NCBI GenBank assembly: GCA_905221605.1 | Contig: CAJNDS010002090.1 | Coordinates: 411,545 to 475,544, forward strand | Reading direction: 5' to 3' | From: Symbiodinium natans | Taxonomy: Eukaryota; Sar; Dinophyceae; Suessiales; Symbiodiniaceae | Length of the DNA stretch: 64,000 bases | Shown here: positions 25,800 through 39,427 of the stretch, piece after piece | Position numbering within the stretch: the stretch's first letter is position 1 | How the letters are laid out: every line of letters starts with the position of its first letter | Made by a program: the position numbers and the translations under genes | Notes under the pieces: generated by a model | What the model saw: the letters and a program-made list of their open reading frames with translations, nothing else | What the model was told of the DNA's origin: nothing | The model's database searches: none

Positions 25800-26174
25800 T
25801 TAAGCATAGGGAGCTCCTCCAAGCTCTGAGTCCCCACAACTGGAGTGAAGTTCATTGAAATTCGAACCGCCGTCAGCTAGTCTCCATTCAACATGGCGAA
25901 GAACACGCCGCTGGGAAACAACCCTTAGCGACTTAGTGCTGGCGCTATCTCTCACCACCAAGCTAGCAGCAGACAACGTCAAAAAGCAGATCCAGATCAC
26001 GACCGCCCGCACCAAAAAACAAACACATGAAAGACCTGTGCCTGGCACGAAGGGGTCCAAGATATCAGCAAAGTCCCCCACCTCCGAGCGTGCCCACAAG
26101 GGGCAGTGTATGAGCAATCTTGGGCATGCAGCTCTTGTCCTGCGTTTTGGTCTGGCAAGAAGTGACACCACCAT
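25800..26174 (-). CDS. Possible membrane or secreted protein, unidentified
   Basis: The frame is open for 124 codons and ends at a TAA at 25800. Around residues 50-70 it contains AVVIWICFLTLSAASLVV, a hydrophobic segment that fits a signal anchor or signal peptide. An Arg-rich hydrophilic tail of about 55 residues follows. No clear ATG precedes the hydrophobic segment closely, so the true start may be in another exon. It resembles the signal-peptide exons at 1-115 and 4003-4095 only in general character. No domain is recognised. Confidence 0.2.
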   Translation of the reverse strand: MVVSLLARPKRRTRAACPRLLIHCPLWARSEVGDFADILDPFVPGTGLSCVCFLVRAVVIWICFLTLSAASLVVRDSASTKSLRVVSQRRVLRHVEWRLADGGSNFNELHSSCGDSELGGAPYA

Positions 26175-26397
26175 GTACGAGACGACAGCTCTGGCTTCCC
26201 GCTCAAAAGATAAGACTAAAAAAAGACACTAGAATGCAAGCGTATCAAGGACAGGGCAACACAGCGTCACTCCTTTCGCCTCCGAAAAAGGCAACCTTCT
26301 GGCTGCTAGCTCGTGCCTTTTGTCGGAACTCAAAGGCCTATATAAGTGCCTACAAACGGAGCCCATACGGGCTGCGGTATGGAGATTGGCCATGTGA

Positions 26398-26493
26398 CTT
26401 CGCCACACCATCTGACTGTTGCGACTGGATTCTACTTTTTAGACATGTCTAAAAAAGAGTGTCCAGTTGCAACAGTCAGATGGTGTGACGAAG
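26398..26493. repeat. 96-bp foldback (near-perfect inverted repeat without a loop)
   Basis: The 42-base left arm (26404-26445) and right arm (26446-26487) are reverse complements at 37 of 42 positions, with the outer 19 bases identical (CACACCATCTGACTGTTGC). A further CTTCG/CGAAG pair (26398-26402 and 26489-26493) extends the stem. The centre is the palindrome TAGACATGTCTA. This could be a miniature foldback transposon relic or a small-RNA precursor hairpin. No target-site duplication could be defined. Confidence 0.85.
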
Positions 26494-26499
26494 CTGGTT

Positions 26500-29370
26500 G
26501 TGCGAACCAGTGCCATAGGGCCATAAAGAAAGGAGGCATGTAGAGGAATCTTGTCTCTTTGTTGCTCTTCTCGGTCAATTATCTCCTTCCAAGAAAAACC
26601 CAGAGAAAGAACGGGGTCTTGCCCCTTCATCATCTTCGCCTGCTTTGTATTCTTCTATGGCTTCGTAGTTTCTACGTAGGTCTCCATCATCTACTGCGAG
26701 CAAGGGAAGCACGAGCCTCCATAAAGCATGGAAGAGAAGAGAGAAAGGAAAGGTACATGAAAGAACTGATTGCAACCAGAGGCTTGGCTTCTCCAGCTGG
26801 CATGCTTGAGAAGTAGTGAATCATGAATACCAACATCATGCAAAATGTTGATGGTCGGGGTCCAAGCTAGAACTATACGAGACCTTGTAGCTTGTACCAT
26901 CCATGCCTCCGCGTTGCACAGGGCCTCTACGAGGAAGAGCCTGCAGCTGAAGGACGTCAAGAAGTTTTGCGTGGCCGGGAGGGGAGTGTGCAGCTCAGAC
27001 CCTCTCATAGGAGCCAATTGGGGGGCGAATCTTTCAAACAATCAAACAGCCTTGTGGGCTTCACTTTGTTGATTCACCGGAGCCTGGTCTCTCGGTCCAG
27101 GACCCTCGCATCGTCCAGCACATCCAACAGCTCCGACATGGATTCAGGGTTCGGGGTTCTCAGCTTTTTGCACATGTCTGTGGAGAAAACTAGTAGGCAA
27201 GTACTGATCATTCCGCGCAGAAGTCAGCCAGCATCGCCAGCACCCTGAGTAACCGGAGCATTGACTCATAGCTATGTCGGAAGCTACTGCAAATTATGCC
27301 ATGCAGCTCAGTTCTTGAGCCCAGAAACAGAATGCAGGACAGACAGCGCTCATGCTCAGAAATGTCAAGGGCTGAAAGGCTCCTTCTTAAGAGCGGCTTG
27401 AATACGTAAGCCATTTCAACAGGCACTTTCAACGCACACTCGGTGGGGCCGTGAAGACAGTCTTTTTGTTTCCTGGCCTGTGGGACTGCCGGATAAACAT
27501 GCCAGCTCACAAGAACCCCAACTGACTCGCCGAAAACAAACTCCACAGTCCAAGGAGTCCAAGCTTTAGGCAGGCTGCGTGATGTTTAACCTCTCCAAGG
27601 CTTTTGCATCTTTGGATGCAAGCACGGAGCCCAGATAGATGCCTGCAAGGCAGGCATCTAAGAGGTCTGCCCTGAGCAATTGGATTGAACAAACTCCTGT
27701 TTAGTGGGGAGGTTTGCTTCACTCCGAAGACTGGTGCTCACCTGCGGCGGCTGCTGCAAACCTCCACTTTCAAACAAGCCTGACAAGCCACAGCAACGAA
27801 TGGGCCTTCGATCACTTCGTTGGCTTCCTCCTTATGTGCTCATGAAGGGTCCAAAGGTACCCAAAGCCACTTTTTTCACAAACCCCAACTTGTCAACCTC
27901 AAGGTGTTGGGCAGGGGGCTTGCAGGATTGCAGGCTTTGAGTTGTTTCAACTCCTTTGAAGGAGATGACCTGCCAAACCTTATCTCAGGAAGATCCCGGA
28001 AATTGTCCTGTCTGCTTTCCCAAATCTCATCGTAGAAAGCGCCACCAGCGCTGGCCATTGCACAAGAAGAGCTAGGTTGCTCTCATTGTAAAGCGAAGCT
28101 GTCTGGGTTGCCTTCCTGTGGGCGGATAACTGCCCGCCCAGCATGCCTTTCCTGTAACTTGTACGAGTATGTGCAAAACTGTGCAAACCTCCTTTCCAAC
28201 TTCCAACAGTTGATGACAACGGTCACAAGTTTGCGGTATGTGGCGCTGCTAAAGTTGGCACGGCTTGCGTGAACACCGATGGGTTCATTCCCGATTACGA
28301 CTCGGCAGCCGGAAGCTTGAGCATTCTCATCATCCTATCCCTGCCGCAGAAACTTGCGCGGGTTCTGCTCAACACATTCAATGCTTGACATTCCCCCTAT
28401 AGGCCTTAAGTGTGGGAGCAAGATGTTGATTGAAAGATTTATGGACCAGGATGACTCGGCTGTGCCCTCATCGTGTGGAAGAGCCTATGTGATGTCTCGA
28501 CATTTTGGAGCTTAACTGGCGCCTGAAAGGAATGGCAACATCTTTGTGCCGCAAGGGGTGAAACATGTTGCTGGTGTAGGCAGCCAAGCCTGAGGATGCC
28601 AAGGATGCCGAGTCTGGGGTTCTGCATGGTGTCAACAAACAAAACGACTAGGTCATTGGTTGAGGTCTGCTGCTCGCGCACTGTGAAGTGAGTATCCGAA
28701 TCTAGCCAAAAATGTTACTTTGGGAAAGTTATTCGCGTGGGCTCGGTATGTGAAATGTTTGCACGCTTGTTCAAGCAAGGATAAGAACTCAATTGAAGTG
28801 CGGCAGACGTCCAGATATTGCCCGATTCCGTGTGCGAAGTGGCGTTCTTAGTGGGGTGCCGCAACTGAAGTTTACACTGCAGACACAAACCACCAGGAAC
28901 GGAAACTTGCCCTGCCATCTTCGCCTTCTGTCATTCGCCGAAGAAGGTGCTGTAGTTGGGCTCTGTGTCCTTGCAAGTCGTAAGCAAACCAACTTTTACC
29001 CGTCCCTCTAAACAAGATCGCACAACCTTTGAGGTGTGCAGACCCTGTCAAACCGGTCAATCTCCAGAGATGCACGAATTTACATGTCATCCCTCAAGCA
29101 CTTTCGACCTACGTCGCCCCAAGTGTTGCAAGTCTAGATTTGAAAATCCCCTTCCAAAACTCTCAATCCCCAAATTCGAGTTCGATCCGAGATCCCCCCG
29201 TGCCCAACCCAAACTGCTGAAAATCAAAGCTGAACGATGAGCGACTTCCTCCACGGGCTTTGACAGCCTGCGCCGAGAGCATCCCGTGGAGGCCTTGTGC
29301 CTGGAAGCTGCGACGTGGGCTTTCAGATGCTTTTCAATGCTTTCAGCTTGGGGCTCGGGGGAGGTTTAGG
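26500..29370. other. Unassigned DNA
   Basis: Apart from the hairpin at 27636-27660 nothing was identified. Short frames overlap on both strands without recognisable domains. Confidence 0.3.
27636..27660. repeat. Short perfect hairpin
   Basis: An 11-base arm TAGATGCCTGC and its exact reverse complement are separated by AAG. No poly-T tract or neighbouring gene suggests a terminator. Confidence 0.7.
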
Positions 29371-29439
29371 GCGAATTCACTTTGGTTCGAAGGCTGCAAA
29401 GGGGCGCCGAGGCAGCTAGAGCAATCATGGTAGGGCCTG

Positions 29440-30144
29440 ATGGTTGCAGAAACGCAGACCGTCCCGCATGGGAAGTGGTGCATCAGGTCTTTGGGACCGG
29501 AAGCTCTCGAAATCCGCTGCATGTTCCTGAACAGAATCCTAACGGGTCGAACTTGCCAGGGGGCTCACGAATCCATCGCTGGACCTGTGCGGGCTGCGCG
29601 TGCCGGTGTGATTTCCAGCACATACGGATGCCGTGGGACTGTTGGGCTGAAGGCCTGGGGGATTTCATGCCTGCACTCTCTGGGGATGGCGAAGGAAGAT
29701 GCTCAGTTCAAACACGGCCACACAAAGCAGCAATGGCAGTGTCATCGATGGTATGCTTTCAGCCTGTCGGTACTTGCTCCTCGGGATCCTCTTACACTCA
29801 TGAAGCCCTCAGAGAAGCTCTGCTGCAATCTTCAGGCACAAGAGTGTACAGAGCATGCAGCAGCTTCAGCATGCAAATCACCTGTGAAATCTTTGCAAGA
29901 ACACGAGAAAGCGAAAACTGTGGCAAGGCTTAGCTCTCCGGACAAGAAGGGGACCCGACGGATCAACGCCTACAAACGCCGCAAGGGAAGACCCCTTTTG
30001 CAAGTGATTATCGTCCATCGCCATATGCAGACTCGGCATGAGACTTCATTCTCCGTGCGCCTTGCGACGCGTCTCAGAATCACGAGGGCAATTCTCCAGG
30101 GCAAGGGCCTCGAATGCATAAGCCTCCCTGTCAACAACAACTAA
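29440..30144 (+). CDS. Longest non-repeat reading frame, unidentified
   Basis: This ATG-started frame runs 234 codons to a TAA, the longest in the window outside simple repeats. A run this long is somewhat unexpected by chance at this base composition. The predicted product is rich in Cys, Ala and Arg, with a basic C-terminal third containing GTRRINAYKRRKGRP. No signal peptide, membrane segment or known motif is visible. A second plus-strand frame (29382-29933) overlaps it, and the minus strand is partly open too, so it may be spurious. Confidence 0.15.
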   Translation: MVAETQTVPHGKWCIRSLGPEALEIRCMFLNRILTGRTCQGAHESIAGPVRAARAGVISSTYGCRGTVGLKAWGISCLHSLGMAKEDAQFKHGHTKQQWQCHRWYAFSLSVLAPRDPLTLMKPSEKLCCNLQAQECTEHAAASACKSPVKSLQEHEKAKTVARLSSPDKKGTRRINAYKRRKGRPLLQVIIVHRHMQTRHETSFSVRLATRLRITRAILQGKGLECISLPVNNN

Positions 30145-30149
30145 TTATT

Positions 30150-33100
30150 TCACTTCTGCTTGAAGCCTGCCTTCGCATCAGAACACCTTGACCTTTTCTT
30201 TGACCACAAGGCCCATAACCCTGAACTAACCGATGCCTCATCCAGGTCACATTTCCAGTCAACGGGCACAAGCCACCGCTTCGGACCAAGTACTCGGCAA
30301 GCACACTGCGTTCGTACCTTGACAGCACTCCGGTTGATTTCAAGCATGGTTTGTTTGTATTCAAGTTTGTTTAGAAAGGGACCCTGGCTCTGAAGTGATT
30401 GTCGCGGCCGGCCCGATGGAGCCGAGTGTGACGTTCAATTCTGTAAGCAACCCTACTCTTGGACTCTGGCTGGCATACCCCGGGTATGCACCCCGGAGCG
30501 CAAGGTGGTGTAATGCCTGTGAATGCCTGTTAAATACTGTTGTCGTGCCTCTACACTATACCTTACACATTACCTGACACACTTGTCTGCAGAGTCTCCT
30601 GTTGCTGATCCGTTGAGGTAAAAGTTAATGGCACAGGAAGCTCAAACTAGGGGTACTCCAAGTACTCTGTTGAAACAAGAATGAGTCTATGGGAAGGTTC
30701 TTTGGGCTGCATGCAGGTCTAGCCCATTTCATTTGATGCCTCTTACGTTGAATGTACAGCTATCATAGCCTGGGGCGATGTGTAGAAACCACAGACGCCT
30801 GCGCCGAGCGTTTGACAGGACTGCAAAACGCCGAAAATACAAAATCAAAGTCTCTCAGAATCTGCAGTCATATCAAACCGTGTTGCAAGAATCCCAGAGG
30901 CGCTCTCACCGGATCCATCATAAGCCGCCCATCCTCGAGCAGAGAAGGTTTCATGGAAGCTGAGGGATGGCGTTATGTGTAGCTTCTATGTCTACAGTAG
31001 GTGTCAAGCCGTAGCCCTCAGCTCCCAGCCAAACGACCCCAACCGCATCCCAAATCATGTCAGCAGATGTAGAAGTTCGACATGCAGTCGTAACGCAAAA
31101 GTGACATCCGGCTTCTGTGCTTCTTTGGCGTCTAATTGATTCAAAGGGATTGCAAGCTGGGTCCTTGGCACGATCCGGCGCTTGTCTGCCCGACCCCCAT
31201 GCAGAACATCTGCACTTTCTGAGGAACACCCGACGAGGCAGCAGGTATACATTGAGCGCATGCCACGCCTAGACGTCCCAGCATGGTCGGCCCATGCAAG
31301 CCCAGGCTCTAGGGCGCAGCGTAGCTCCCGCGGGGCATCTTGGAGAATCTGACAGCACTGGTTAAGTGAAGGCACATTGAAAACAATCTTGGCTCGAATG
31401 CAAAAAATCTGCAGGTCTGCAGTCTGCGAGATACAGTTCAAACGTAAGAAACAGATGTCAATCCAGGCCTGCAAAAACATCCCCCAGCAGCAGAACATGG
31501 CTCTTGCCTGGCGCAAGCCTCCGCTCTGCAGCGCAGCAGCAGAACCTCGTTTCGTTTCAGGGATCTATGAAGACCAGAGTAGACATTGGTGACATGGGTA
31601 GTTGCTGGTTTCGCACGGCAGGACCTAGCGATGAATGGCGTTTGAAGCACCAGCAGTGGCCTGCATCCTACGAAGTAAACCTCTAGAATGCAAACTGCAT
31701 GGCCATACAAAACCAAGCCTCAACACCCTCCTGCTGGAATCGGAGAAGCTCCATTTACCAAATCCTAAACCGTTCAAACCCTAAAGGCCCTAAAGCCTTG
31801 GCTTTACTAAGGTGGGGCTCCTTGCTTTGTTCACGAATCGAACGACTGCTCGTAGCGAAGCTTTGGGATTGGACTTTGCCCCAGACCTACTGCGCGAAAG
31901 CCAGAGGCCAGCCCTGGAGCAGAAAAGCAAGACCCTCTGCAGAGACATCCCATCAACACTTCCCAGAAACCCTCACAACCTCCCAGCCTGGCGCCGCGCG
32001 GTTACGCAGCTCCAGTGCAAGTGGTGCCGGCGCGGCACGGGGTTCCAGAAACTGCAGCCACCCTTGCAGCGGGCGCGGGGATTGATTGCAAGGTGTTCAT
32101 GCGGTGGGGAGTGCAATGCGTTTGACGGCCTCCGGATGGGGTGTTGAGCATGCAGTCATTGCAGAGTTTTGAGTTCTGGGCTGTGTTCGGGCCCAAGGCC
32201 ATTGGACATCGACGTGCAGCATTGCGAACGTTTTGAATCTCTGGATGTCTCAGGTACGGCTCAGTGCACCAACCACAAAACTCGACAAACATCGCTTTAA
32301 AAAACATATGAACCAGGCATCTCTGGAGCCTGGGCTGCACCCAGATTCCTACAACAAATACCCAAGCACATCCTAAAAGCCTTGCATGTCAATTATAAAA
32401 CGCAAGAAGTGCCCGCTGAGCATGGCGAGCCCTGCATCAACCAAACATTTTTTGCAAACCTGGAAGCCCAATCCCTTTAAGCGTGAAAACTTCCCAAGTC
32501 CCAGAAGCCCCACAGCCCGCACCTGAATGTTGCTTATTACCATTACACTTAAACTTAATTACCACAGAGTTTACAAAAGTAGCTTGTGGAGCCAATGTAC
32601 TTCTGTATGCCGTAGAGAGAGCGCCGCCGAGAACCCGTTAGCATTATGACATCCTGTGACTCCATGACGCTGGCAAGCAGCGCTGCTTCGCTGCTGTGCG
32701 GAGTGGCCGAGGCCAGGTGCGGAGCTGCTGGGCCACCTCCGAGTTTTACACCTCTTTTTTGAAAAGGGCCTTCACGTTTACTTCGCATGCTGAAGAAAGG
32801 CCCATCTCAGTTTTGAATCTTGAGGGCAGGCTTGACTGCCATCTCCTGAAGCTGCCACCTATAGAGAACACCTCAAGCTTCCGCCAAATCCTGAACCTTA
32901 AAGCCTTAAAGCCTTAAAGCTCTTCCTCGGCTTGCTGGGTGTTGCCGAGGGCAGCTTCGAGGTCTGCAGCCGAGGTCTCGCCGGGGAGGATCCTGGGATC
33001 AGGGCTTTGAGAAGCCATCACAAAAGAGTTGAATATCGGGCTTGACAGTAGATGCTGACCGGCTTGAGGGGATGGCAGGGCTGTCGGGTTTTGAATGCGA

Positions 33101-33360
33101 TAGCTGCACCATCAGCTACTTGCCAGTCCCCCCTGGCCGTAATCCGAAATCCCGAAGACAAACCACAAAGTATCCCCTCTAAAGCCCGAACAGAAGCGCA
33201 AAACAATAAAATCAAAGATCAAGGCATTCGCAGCAAGGGCCACGCAAGCAGCCCAGGTCGTCTCCAAGTGGTCGGCCTTGGCAGGACACTTGGTTAGGTC
33301 AGCTCTTTGGGATCTATGGAGGCGTTTCCGACTCGTTTCAGACTAGTCCCAAGCGAAACC
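30150..33360. other. Unassigned DNA
   Basis: No supported gene. It contains a 17-bp palindrome GCATACCCCGGGTATGC at 30473-30489 and a triple CCTTAAAG repeat near 32896-32921. Confidence 0.3.
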
Positions 33361-33367
33361 CCTCCAA

Positions 33368-33739
33368 TCAGACAAGTCTGAGTCTATGCACTGCTTGAAG
33401 GCTTCTTGCAAGCCGCGCCTTGTCAGGAGCTTTCATGCTCTGCAGTGAGCAACCAAGCAGCCTTGGAAGCTCGGCACATGTTGGAGAAAGACGTCCCGGA
33501 AACAGAACAGGCATCGATGCATGTCTGTTTTCCGCCCTGGCACGCAACAGCTGTCTATCTGGGCACATACAAACAACGTAACAACCGTCTGCCCACTTTG
33601 AGATGCCAGCTGCACGATGGAGGCCAAGGTTTGGCCTGCAGAGCTCTTTGAGGGTCTTCTTGAGGGTCTTGAATTCGACCATTGAAGCCCCCTTAAGGCG
33701 GTGAAATGCCTTCAGAAGCTGGTCCAAACTGCACCACAT
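33368..33739 (-). CDS. Possible exon or small protein, unidentified
   Basis: An ATG-started minus-strand frame of 123 codons. Its first third (around residues 6-35) is Lys/Leu-rich with the pattern VEFKTLKKTLKELC, which suggests a helix. No family is recognised, and the opposite strand is also open in part. Confidence 0.14.
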   Translation of the reverse strand: MWCSLDQLLKAFHRLKGASMVEFKTLKKTLKELCRPNLGLHRAAGISKWADGCYVVCMCPDRQLLRARAENRHASMPVLFPGRLSPTCAELPRLLGCSLQSMKAPDKARLARSLQAVHRLRLV

Positions 33740-33799
33740 TTATGCATCTAATCATGGTAACAAAAAAAGCGATCGTGTACTTATGTTGGTATGTTTTCC

Positions 33800-36700
33800 T
33801 GCTGCTTCATTGAAGGGTGTCACAGCAACTGAACACTCCACTGGTCCACGCCACCCAAAAGGCCTTCAGTGGTCGCCAGCGCCACGTCGGATGCGAAAGC
33901 GAGATCCCCGGCATCACACAAAAAACTGCGCAATGTAGGACCAGGCAGTACCTGGCACAAGTTCATGGCATTCACAGATCTAGCCCGTGCGTTGGGACTG
34001 AGAAGAACCACAAACCCGAATGCTGACAGGACACGTAGTTACGGGAAGTACATGCTCGTTCGCCACCTCCCATGCAACCTGGCCTGCGCTTGTGCGAAGC
34101 ACGGCCACGCGTCGCTGAGCACCTGGTGATTAAATCGTCGACCTTTGACCGAATTAGTCACAACCCTAATGCCCTAATCTCAACCCTGAAAGATACACAA
34201 ATAGAACAGCCTCGGCGAGTGAAGCAGCTGCACCGCGGGCAGCATCCAGGGCGGCCTAGTTGCCACAGGTTGTAGACCATGCTGCCAGGGGCATGAGCTG
34301 ATGTAAGGTTGAGTTGCTCATGCTTCGAGCTTCAGCATACGGCTGCAGGTTTTGAACCTCTGCCCTTCGTCCTACTCCACACGACCTCCTCTCTCTGCGC
34401 CCAGGCTGGGTTCTCCTCAATGATCTCGGCCTTCCACAAGCTTCGGGCTTGTGGTACGGGAATTCGGGATCAAGGTTTTGTGACTTCAGCCGGACGGTGT
34501 CGCAACGAAGGTGCTTTAGAGCTGTACGTTGGGGCCGGCCTTATGCAGGTATCCGGTCCTATTGACTATGGGGACGTTGCCCAGGGTGCGAGCGCAACTC
34601 AGGTGCTCTATGGGTTGGGTTTACTGGGGTTCTGAAAGGTTAAGGGCGGTTTTAGGGCAGCCCAGGTTTGCAAGGCCTGTAGAATCGATGCCAAGAAATG
34701 CGCCAACTGCGGCTGCAACAGGAATTTATCGGCGGCTTGCCTTGCTAATCAGGGATATTTGGATGGCACACAGATTTGGGCTGCTTTGGCTGGGGCTTGG
34801 AGCGTTTGCGATTCGCAGTGTTGGGGTTGGGCGGGCAAACACCTGCCAAAACAACACTACCGCATTTCAGAAAGCCCCCGAAATTATCACTGACGGCTGA
34901 GCTGCACCAGCGATGGCAGCAAGTGGCAAGTGGTCACTTCCGCCGCCAAGGTGGCCCTTGTGGGCTGCATTGATTCCCCAGACTTCTCTTACAGTTACAA
35001 ATAGCTTGTAAGATCTTGTAAATATAGGAACCGTTATGACGGCTATAATCACAGTTGTGCATAAACACTCAGGTTCAGGGATCGAGGAATATCATGGGAA
35101 GCTTCTCCCTCTTCCCCTCTTCCCACCAAGAAGCACTACACTGTATCCCTGTGCCAAGAACTAAACTAAACTCAACAGCTAAACTTGGCTAAGCCCCCAA
35201 AACCGCCAGACTCATCACGCCGGCCCGTTGGGACAATTGCGCTGCTTGGATTTTCTAAGCCATTGGCCGATGCTTGGCCAGCTGCGCGCTGCGAGTTGCA
35301 ATGTTGGGCGCCCCATCACCATCGGCACCCTGTGCTTCAGAGCTTTTTTTGCCAAAGTTTGCTGATGTGGATTTCGTGAAGTTGAGTTGGGCTGGGTGAT
35401 CTGAGACGAGGGATCTTTCTTTAAACGTCGTTTTCTGTCGGGATTTTGGCTATGGACTGCGGGTGAGACACGAAACTTACCTGAAATTTCCCAAGACAGG
35501 CATCGACTTGTGTCTCCTGAAAGGCCTCATGGGGCTGCGCTCAAGCTAAACCAAAAATTGCACACCAAGCTGACGTCACTGACAGTTGCCATGAGCGAAC
35601 GTCCAAAAATTGGTCCGAGGGCGGGTCTGCAAGTGCATAGCGTGTCTGGGAGCTTAAGCAAGGCTTTGCGGCTCACACATTTTTCGGGCACGTCAATAAG
35701 CACCTCTTCAGTGGCGAAAGCAACCGCAGCCGTGTGTAAGCCTGTCGGGTGGCAAACAAGGTCAAGCAGGAACCCAAAGCTAACGAATGACTGCACGCCA
35801 CCTCACACTCTCTTCATACGCTCCCCTCGGACCCCCACCCTCCCATCACATCGCTCCCCTGTTCAGTGACTGAACGAGAACCCAACATCCGAGATGTTTT
35901 TAGGAAAAGCGCTACTTGTCAGTCTGGCCAAAGCAGCCACCAATAAGGCATCCATCTTCGCGGCGAACATCGCGAACAAATTCTTGTTCAACGGTGAGCG
36001 TCGCGCTCCCGCCACCCCTTCGCAAAAATTTCGTTTCACATGCCAACCGCCAAGCGCACCTAGCACGGCAAGGGCCACCGTCTGATGGAGGAGCTCAATC
36101 TCCTGACCACCGGCTTGCTTGCCCATGACACCCTACATGAAGCCAACTGTCTGTCATTCCCGAACTGCAAAACACTGTATCATGACTGTATCTGAAAGCC
36201 TCGCGGTCACCCCTCGAATACTCAACAAATCCTCAAACCAACAGCAGAGGCCCAAAAGCATAACGTTTCCGAGGGCAAAACCCTACAATACGCTTAAGCC
36301 TTATAAGCCTTTAGTTTGAAAGCCCTCACAGAAAGCCGCCTCTGGAGCTTCGAGAGCCTTGGCACGGCCGCTGTGCTGCGGCAGGGCCAGGGCACCGCGT
36401 GCAAGCACCAAGGCCTTGGGGGGGGGGGGTGGCCCTCGAACTTCGGGTTTCGGATTTGGGTCTTCTGAGTCTTCTGGCTTTGACTACGAGGAACTACGCG
36501 GTCCACCTCGGGCCCGATACAGGTGCTGTCAGGCGCCCCCGGATGCAGGCCAAGCACTCAAAAAGTGCCAAACATGCGTCAAATCTTCAGACATAAACAC
36601 TTGGAGATTTTGAAGCGCAATGCAGCCCGAAAAGTGAAAGCCAACTTTTAAGTACCAAGTCGTTGGTTGATTTTGGAAGTTGGCTGTTCGACCGCAACTG

Positions 36701-39380
36701 GTCGCCTAACGCTCTTGTGGCAGAAAGGGTGAGCTTCGGCCAACGGTTGATGGCGAAGCGGAGCTATTTGCTGCACTGACTACTCGTCCCTGTGTAACAT
36801 GGGCCAGCCCACAGAAGAAAAGTGGTGAGATTTGAAGTGAGCCGTTAACATACCAAGCCCAGTTGTTTGAAGCTCCAGCTTGTGGTTGAGCGGACTTCTC
36901 GGCTTACAAGGTATAGCTGCTTGAAGGCACCAAAGCTAATGGGCTAATGCCTGCGGCAGCGGCCTGATGTCTGAGGTTTGCTGAGATACCGTCCTAGGCA
37001 GAAACCCGATATCCATCCAAAGTGTACTTTAGAAAGCCCTGCTGAATCCGCAGCTGGGACCGAAACGTCTGAAACTACTGAATCTGCACATCTCTAACAT
37101 CCTAAACTCCCTATGTAGCCTCTACAAATTCCTGCAGGTCCTGCAGCCAACAGTGCCAGGGTCCCGTGCCCACAAGGCATCTCCGCCCTTAGCTCAGTGA
37201 CGGCAGGCCGGTAGTCTCACCAAAGCCAACACCCTGAACTTCCCCAGGTTTGTAAAGGGATTTGGCGCCGTGCTGCAATGTCGTCGAAAAGAATTTGAAT
37301 GAGACCGGTGCGGGCACCAAAGAAGCAACTCGGCGTTCAGGGTGAAGTGCTCAGAACGATACAGAGAAGCTGCGGGACCGTGAGCCATTCCAATGCAATC
37401 TTAACGCCAGTTCCGGCATTCTTCACAACCACTCTATGCCAACCTTGCAGTCTGCTGGCTTAAGGGAGGTGGGCTCTCCACATGAAGCCCAGCGAGACAA
37501 CTAAGACCATCGCCTTCCACGACCAAAAAGCTGAAAGGAAGATGGGCAACTTCTTTTGACAGAGGATCGTTTTGCTGATGGCCGCGACATGTTGTCACAA
37601 AAGTTGACGTAGGTTACCAGTTACCAGGTTTTGCAAAAACCAACCCAGGGCTATCATGCCCGAACGTTACTTAACTCCAAACCCTGAGCTTGGAGCTCAA
37701 GCGATTTGGGGGGGATTCAGGAGCGACCTTCGCTTGGCAGGGAAGCAAATTGAAGGGAGTGCAGGTTACAACGACTTGTGCAAGAATCTCGGCCCAACGC
37801 TGCCTCAGCACAGATTCACGCGCCCCCCCCCCCCCCACGCACCACCCCCTGCAAACCCGAATTCTGCACCTTGCATCCTTGCATAGCTTTGCAGTGAATG
37901 CTATATCAAGTTTCTCATTACTTAGTTGTACCTTCAATAGACATATTGCGCCTAGGGACCAAACCTTATGCTGGGATCTGCGCTGCGAGGTCCCAGAGGA
38001 CCAGAGGCGTCAAGTTTTCATAGCCCACGTTCCTGGCCAGCAAGCTGGAGCTCAATGGAGTTCCGCAGCTTGGGCTGACATCTTCAGGCTGCACATCTTG
38101 GCTCCGCATGCCTGCGCACTGGATCCAGCCAACAGCCAGTCAAGGCCGCTTTCAGATACCGAAGGATAATTATGCAATGAGGCCTGCCGAGCGCCGCGAT
38201 CATCCACGAGGCAACGGCCTGTAGCGACCTTGAGCTTAGCGCACGACTTGTCAAGCATTTCGCAACAGACATGGAACAACCCTACTCCCACGCGCAGTTC
38301 GCCCATGTTCGCTGTCTGATGGTTTTTTGTTCCTTGTTCCGTCATGCTTCGCGGGAAGACATCCTGGTACCAAGGGTTCCTCTGAACCGGACCTCTGGAG
38401 GAGGATGGCATTTGTGGGTTTGAGGCGCAACGGCCAAATTCATGCGGGGCAACATGCCCCATTCAACTGAAGTAAAGGCTGCACTTTTTTCCTCAGGCCT
38501 CCTATCGCGAATGGAAGGATGCCGAGAGTTCGTCATTGTGGCTTACATGAAAGTTAACCTTACGGGGGACTGTCTGGGCACAGTCTCCCTGCTTCCATTT
38601 CGTTCTGCTGTTGCTCTCCTGATGCCTGGTCACCCATCTGTCTCGGCTTAGTCCTGGCTCCTGGTCCCCTCGGGTGGCTTGGCTCGACAGCTTCCGACAA
38701 GCAGCCTTCCCACTCGACGATCCCGGGCGTCTGCCGCTCGACGCCCTGGCGAGCTCGCTGACAAAGAAGGAACATGCAAGAAGGTATGTTCGACTACTTC
38801 GGTTCCCGATAGGTACTTCCTGAAGCCGCAAAGCCGTGAACTGCGGCTCATAGGGGAGACTCGACCTAAACACTGAAGATCTTAGGCTTCTATTTGGTTG
38901 CGACTACTAAACGTTGTCAATTCAGGCTATGTCTCGTTTGTAGCCTGAAATGAAATCTGCATGCTGCAGCCTGCTGGCTGCCAATTGGTTTAACGCAACG
39001 ACCTGGTTAGTACGGAGTACAACGACTTCACAACAAACTGTCGTCGATGAATCCAGCTACAGTATAAGCGACAGTCCTTCAAGCTGCCTTCAGGCGTGTG
39101 CATCCGCAGCTTCTCCGTGCGGCACAGACCAGCATAGATGTACGGCGTCAGGCCTTCTGGATGCACAGGGGAAGGCCTTTCCAAAGGTACCCCCCCACTT
39201 GAAGCTACCAAGACACATGGCTGCACTCCTCTTCCCCAAGCCATTAGAGATAGGCAAGCAAGCTAGTACTGCGGCCAATATGTTAAATCCATCCAGATCA
39301 CTGCAAGAGCAACAGGAGCACATTGGCTCCACAACTATCCGAAGGCGAATGCACCCACCAGTAGGACAGCAGCCAGGAGG
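33800..39380. other. Unassigned DNA
   Basis: No supported gene. A poly-G run lies at about 36419-36430 and a poly-C run at 37824-37837. An ATG-started plus frame at 35894 opens with an Ala/Lys-rich amphipathic stretch and meets a GTGAGC donor-like site after about 34 codons, but no second exon was found. Confidence 0.3.
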
Positions 39381-39427
39381 GGCTAAGATTAAATTCAGGG
39401 TCTTTGAGATTGCCACATCACTACATT

